A DNA stretch of 26,661 bases from CAZAGA01 sp041912175 (GTDB lineage: Bacteria > Chloroflexota > Anaerolineae > Anaerolineales > UBA4823), in the NCBI GenBank assembly GCA_041912175.1, contig JAYRNN010000246.1, forward strand, positions 1 through 26,661, given 5' to 3'. Position 1 is the stretch's first letter. Each line of letters starts with the position of its first letter. The translations under genes were made by a program, and so were the position numbers. Shown here piece after piece: positions 23,692-26,661 of this stretch. The notes beneath the pieces were generated by a model, which was not told the origin of the DNA, searched no databases, and saw only the letters and a program-made list of their open reading frames with translations.

Positions 23692-24065
23692 TCCGGCCAG
23701 ACTTTAATTGATCTCAGAATTCAAACTCAGATAGAAAAAGATAGATACGATAAACTTTCAAACGAGCTCGCGATCGCGTATCATCTTTCTACATTATTCT
23801 ATCCAGCTTATTTTCACCGATTATTGGCGCCACAGATAGTTCCAGGCGGTCTTGTCGTTCGTTATTCCATGATTCTTTTTTTTACGACCATCGCTCTTGC
23901 CGATTATCTTGGAAGAGCTGAACCTGACACCACTACAATCGATTTTCTGTGATCATTATCCGACTGAAAAGGGTTAAAAATAATCCTGATCAGTTTAAGT
24001 CGTGCTTTGTACTACCGTGGCCGCGCATCAAAACAAGGAATAAAACAAATAAATCTGCGCGGATT
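23692..24065. other. unassigned spacer between the recA-like gene and recX
   Basis: About 375 nt without a convincing gene on either strand. It contains an inverted repeat GCTCTT/AAGAGC (23893-23898 and 23913-23918), a 10-bp palindrome CGCGATCGCG at 23769-23778, and ends on the minus strand in the terminator before recX. No match to tmRNA, RNase P, SRP or 6S signatures was seen. A plus-strand reading of 106 codons crosses it but starts at GTG inside recX and passes through the terminator; it is not credited. Confidence 0.5.
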
Positions 24066-24941
24066 TCAAATATTCAATTTCATCCGGATAGCCCGATTAA
24101 TTTCTGCTGCTATCCAGGGGCCTTGTCGAAGGACTTGGTCAATCTCTTCGCGCCGGGCGCCCAAATCTAATGCCTGGTAATAATAGTGCTTTCCATGCCT
24201 GGAAAGAATGCCAAGCTCTTCTCCCAGGGCTATCAATTCGTCGGTTTTGTTAATACCTCTATTAACAATTATATCAAGTTCTACCGTTTTGAAACAAGGG
24301 GAATATTTGTTCTTTACGATCTGGACCTGGATTGGGTGCTCCGAACGATATTCGTCTAGGGGAGAACGAAGGTTCAGCTTCATGCGTATCGCCGCGGATA
24401 ACGGCAGAGCCATCCGACTGAGGTGAGTTTCTAAGTTGTGATAAACGCTGCTCATCCCTGTTGTGGTTTGATCGGTCATGATCAGTGCAGTCTGCTTGCT
24501 CTGGATGGCCGTCATGAGTCTTGGAAGCCATCTCGCAACCAGTTCCCCAATCGGCGCCTCGATCGATCCACCCAATGGGGCAGTTAATTCGGCCCGTGTG
24601 ACCAGCCTCGTCAAGGAGTCAATTACGATCGCCGTAAAGGCTCCGGAGCGTGCCAGGATATATGCAGTTTCCAGGGCCTGCTCGGCGCTGTCAGGTTCAA
24701 CCAGATAGACCTGTTCTAAAACAACGCCACACTGATGTGCATATTGTGGAATGAAAGAGTGATCGGCGTCAATGAATACACATGCGCCGCCGAGTTTGTT
24801 GGCCTCAGCGATGAGGTGCTGGCATAAGGTGGTTTTTCCAGATGAAATATCACCGTGGATTTCTGTAATTTCTCCGCGGGATATCCCCCCAATGCCCAGG
24901 GCATAATCCAATCGGAGCGAGCCGGTCGGGATGACATTCAT
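24066..24941 (-). CDS. divergent, N-terminally short RecA-family ATPase
   Basis: A 291-residue RecA homologue starting at the ATG at 24941 (MNVIPTGSLRLDYALG); a reading 32 codons longer passes through the promoter and is not used. Walker A is GDISSGKT (30-37), Walker B ends at Asp108 (AIVIDSL), and the C-terminal domain aligns with RecA through VKNKYSPCFKTVELDI and GILSRHGKHYYY. It differs from canonical RecA (about 350 residues) in four ways: the 35-40 residue N-terminal polymerisation helix is absent, the catalytic Glu96 position is Asp60, loops L1 and L2 have lost the MGLxAR and GNPETTTGG signatures while Gln158 remains, and the acidic tail is missing. It may be a paralogue or a reduced RecA; a second recA could exist elsewhere. 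Confidence 0.87.
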   Translation of the reverse strand: MNVIPTGSLRLDYALGIGGISRGEITEIHGDISSGKTTLCQHLIAEANKLGGACVFIDADHSFIPQYAHQCGVVLEQVYLVEPDSAEQALETAYILARSGAFTAIVIDSLTRLVTRAELTAPLGGSIEAPIGELVARWLPRLMTAIQSKQTALIMTDQTTTGMSSVYHNLETHLSRMALPLSAAIRMKLNLRSPLDEYRSEHPIQVQIVKNKYSPCFKTVELDIIVNRGINKTDELIALGEELGILSRHGKHYYYQALDLGARREEIDQVLRQGPWIAAEINRAIRMKLNI

Positions 24942-24950
24942 GATAAGAAA

Positions 24951-24956
24951 ATTATA
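24951..24956 (-). promoter_or_regulatory. -10 box of the recA-like gene
   Basis: A minus-strand TATAAT ending 9 nt before the ATG at 24941, with TTTTCA at a 17-nt spacing as a possible -35. Transcription would start within about 3 nt of the ATG, and no ribosome site is present, so a nearly leaderless mRNA is predicted. Confidence 0.55.
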
Positions 24957-25026
24957 CCTAACCCCCCTTGATGTGAAAACCCCACTGGGCGGCTGAGTTG
25001 GGGCAAGTGCGCAGACAGAGTAAGGG

Positions 25027-25032
25027 TATAAT
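25027..25032 (+). promoter_or_regulatory. -10 box of maeB
   Basis: A perfect TATAAT 68 nt upstream of the maeB ATG. Its flank GGTATAAT mirrors ATTATACC at 24951-24958, the -10 of the divergent recA-like gene. No -35 match is evident. Confidence 0.5.
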
Positions 25033-25099
25033 TTCAACTGGATGAGATAGTCGCCGACCGAAGCATTTAATCTTGCGCTAATTGGAAGGAAAGGGAAAA

Positions 25100-26661
25100 A
25101 TGATCAAGATAACTCGTGAAGATGCTCTGGAATACCATCGCCTGGGTGGGAAACCTGGAAAAGTAGCTATCGTCCCTACCAAGCCCATGCTAACGCAACG
25201 TGATCTTGGGCTGGCTTATACCCCAGGGGTCGCTGTTCCTGTCCTGGAGATTGAAAAAGACGCTGAGTTAGCCTATGAATATACCTCCAAGGGCAATCTG
25301 GTGGCAGTCATTTCAAACGGTACTGCGATTTTAGGACTTGGAGACCGTGGCGCTTTAGCCAGTAAACCTGTAATGGAGGGTAAAGGAGTTCTTTTTAAGA
25401 AATTTGCCGATGTGGATGTCTTCGATATCGAGCTCAATAGCCATGATCCCGAAGTGATTATTCAGGTAGCCGCTGCCATCTCGCCTACATTTGGCGGGAT
25501 TAATCTCGAAGATATCAAGGCCCCCGAATGCTTCTACGTCGAAGAAAAACTAAAGGAGATGTTAGATATCCCTGTTTTTCATGATGATCAACACGGTACC
25601 GCAATCATCTCCGGGGCAGGACTGGTAAACGGCCTGGAAGTTGTGGGCAAGGAAATTGCTGATGTGCGTATCTGCATTTCTGGCGCGGGCGCCTCAGCGA
25701 TTTCTTGCGCCGAGTTAATGGTCCGATTGGGCGCTACACGTGAGAATATTTTACTCGTAGACACACGCGGCGTCGTTTATCAAGGTCGCACAGAAGGGAT
25801 GAATAAGTATAAAGCTCGCTTCGCTGCCGAGACAGAAGCACGCACCTTGGCGGACGCGGTTCGTCAGGCAGATGTATTTTATGGTCTTTCAATCGCTGAT
25901 ATTCTCACCCCAGAAATGGTCAAGACAATGGCCGAGCGGCCACTGATTTTTGCAATGGCCAATCCTGATCCGGAGATTCGCTATGAGCTGGCGCGCGAGA
26001 CGCGACCGGACGCGATCGTAGCCACAGGCCGTTCAGATTATCCAAATCAGATTAACAATGTTTTGGGCTTCCCGTTTATCTTCCGCGGCGCATTGGATGT
26101 GCGAGCCAGGGCCATTAATGAAGAGATGAAAGTGGCTGCTTCCCGGGCCTTAGCTCAACTAACAAAGGAAGATGTACCGGATAGTGTACTGCGTGCCTAT
26201 GGCCTGGATAGTTTAAAGTTTGGGCCAGACTATATCGTCCCCAAACCCCTGGATCCGCGGGTGATCTTATGGGAGTCGCCGGCTGTAGCTAAAGCTGCCA
26301 TGGAGACGGGTGTGTCGCGAAAGAGCATCGATCTTGATGAATATCGTGAGCAGTTAGCCTTTCGTCAAGGCTTAGGCGAACAGGTACGCTACTATATTAT
26401 GAACAAGGCAAAAGCCAGCGCTCCGAAAAAACGTATCGTGTTCGCTGAGGGCGAAGAAACCAAGATTATTCGGGCGGCGGCGCAGGTTGCGGAAGAGAAA
26501 ATTGGGATACCCATCCTGGTAGGACGTCCGGAGGTAATTCAGGGAAAAATTGAAACCTTGGGGTTGGAGTGCTGCCCTGCGATCATCAACCCAAATAACT
26601 TCGATCGCATCCAGGAATATAGCAGCGCTTTTTATGAATTACGCCAACGGAAAGGTGTAAC
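25100..26661 (+). CDS. maeB: malic enzyme-phosphotransacetylase fusion, 3' end outside window
   Basis: The first 520 codons of a MaeB-type malic enzyme (full family length about 750), open to the window edge. It decarboxylates malate to pyruvate with NAD(P)H formation. Catalytic Tyr40 (GLAYTPGVAVP) and Lys95 (MEGKGVLFKK) sit one residue from their E. coli MaeB positions; metal ligands are Glu137, Asp138 and the HDDQHGTAI stretch at 161-169; the nucleotide fold is ICISGAGASAIS. From about residue 430 a phosphotransacetylase-like domain begins (KKRIVFAEGEETKIIRAA); in MaeB it is usually a regulatory sensor of acetyl-CoA. The ATG at 25100 follows GGAAGGA. It is divergent from the recA-like gene. 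Confidence 0.95.
   Translation, partial: MIKITREDALEYHRLGGKPGKVAIVPTKPMLTQRDLGLAYTPGVAVPVLEIEKDAELAYEYTSKGNLVAVISNGTAILGLGDRGALASKPVMEGKGVLFKKFADVDVFDIELNSHDPEVIIQVAAAISPTFGGINLEDIKAPECFYVEEKLKEMLDIPVFHDDQHGTAIISGAGLVNGLEVVGKEIADVRICISGAGASAISCAELMVRLGATRENILLVDTRGVVYQGRTEGMNKYKARFAAETEARTLADAVRQADVFYGLSIADILTPEMVKTMAERPLIFAMANPDPEIRYELARETRPDAIVATGRSDYPNQINNVLGFPFIFRGALDVRARAINEEMKVAASRALAQLTKEDVPDSVLRAYGLDSLKFGPDYIVPKPLDPRVILWESPAVAKAAMETGVSRKSIDLDEYREQLAFRQGLGEQVRYYIMNKAKASAPKKRIVFAEGEETKIIRAAAQVAEEKIGIPILVGRPEVIQGKIETLGLECCPAIINPNNFDRIQEYSSAFYELRQRKGV

Noticed and set aside
23769..23778. CGCGATCGCG palindrome resembling a HIP1 element
   Set aside because: GCGATCGC also occurs inside rny near 21803; two copies are not enough to infer an over-represented motif or operator.
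23632..23952. 106-codon plus-strand reading in the recA-recX spacer
   Set aside because: It starts at GTG inside recX, passes through the terminator hairpin, has no ribosome site and resembles no protein.
25038..25099. 32-codon N-terminal extension of the recA-like protein, and any gene before maeB
   Set aside because: The extension crosses the -10 box of its own gene and has no similarity to the RecA N-terminus. The remaining maeB leader shows only a -10 and a ribosome site.
1..26661. CRISPR arrays, tRNA genes, insertion sequences and phage genes
   Set aside because: I looked for regularly spaced repeats, TpsiC-arm signatures, transposase motifs and integrases on both strands and saw none; the window reads as ordinary chromosome.

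Overview
The window looks like chromosomal DNA of a bacterium of the Chloroflexota, most likely class Anaerolineae. That placement is inferred from the flavour of the proteins (RecX, RNase Y, a MaeB-Pta fusion, lipoproteins with Ser/Thr/Pro-rich linkers, many GNAT genes) and was not tested by a search. There is no sign of phage, insertion sequences, CRISPR, tRNA or rRNA genes. Coding density is high and nearly everything from 37 to 19,550 is on the minus strand.

Region 1 (37-10,932, minus) is a long, tightly packed directional run. In transcription order it holds a DUF1232 membrane protein, a PQQ-type sugar dehydrogenase lipoprotein, a metallophosphoesterase lipoprotein, three tandem RimJ/RimL-type GNAT acetyltransferases, two tandem HAD hydrolases, an amidase, an MFS transporter, a double-domain GNAT and an Eis-like GNAT. 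Many junctions are overlaps or gaps of 0-5 nt. Six acyltransferase or amidase enzymes next to an efflux pump suggest small-molecule modification or resistance, but no substrate can be read from the sequence.

Region 2 (10,977-14,704, minus) is the translation block thrS, then infC-rpmI-rplT. thrS is preceded by a complete T-box riboswitch with mutually exclusive terminator and antiterminator. infC has its own promoter and almost certainly starts at a non-canonical AUC codon. rpmI starts at GTG. Strong hairpins lie in the infC-rpmI gap, the rpmI-rplT gap, after thrS and after rplT.

Region 3 (14,747-19,550, minus) has a secreted protein made of two copies of one unknown domain, a KimA-type potassium importer whose N-terminal ligand residues match Bacillus numbering, an ATP-grasp enzyme, a four-helix membrane protein and an RlmI/RlmK-like methyltransferase.

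Region 4 (19,614-23,648) has a two-CBS-domain protein divergent from a two-gene plus-strand unit (a membrane-anchored protein with a predicted leaderless start, and a glyoxalase II-like metallo-beta-lactamase-fold hydrolase). This unit converges with only 3 nt of spacing on the recX-rny pair.

Region 5 (23,649-26,661) holds a strikingly reduced RecA-family protein. It lacks the N-terminal polymerisation helix, has Asp in place of the catalytic Glu and has rebuilt DNA-binding loops. About 400 nt of unassigned sequence ending in an intrinsic terminator separates it from recX. Divergent from it is maeB, a malic enzyme-phosphotransacetylase fusion cut by the window end.

The observations most worth following are the RecA variant with its recX spacer, the infC AUC start, the thrS T-box and the duplicated-domain secreted protein.
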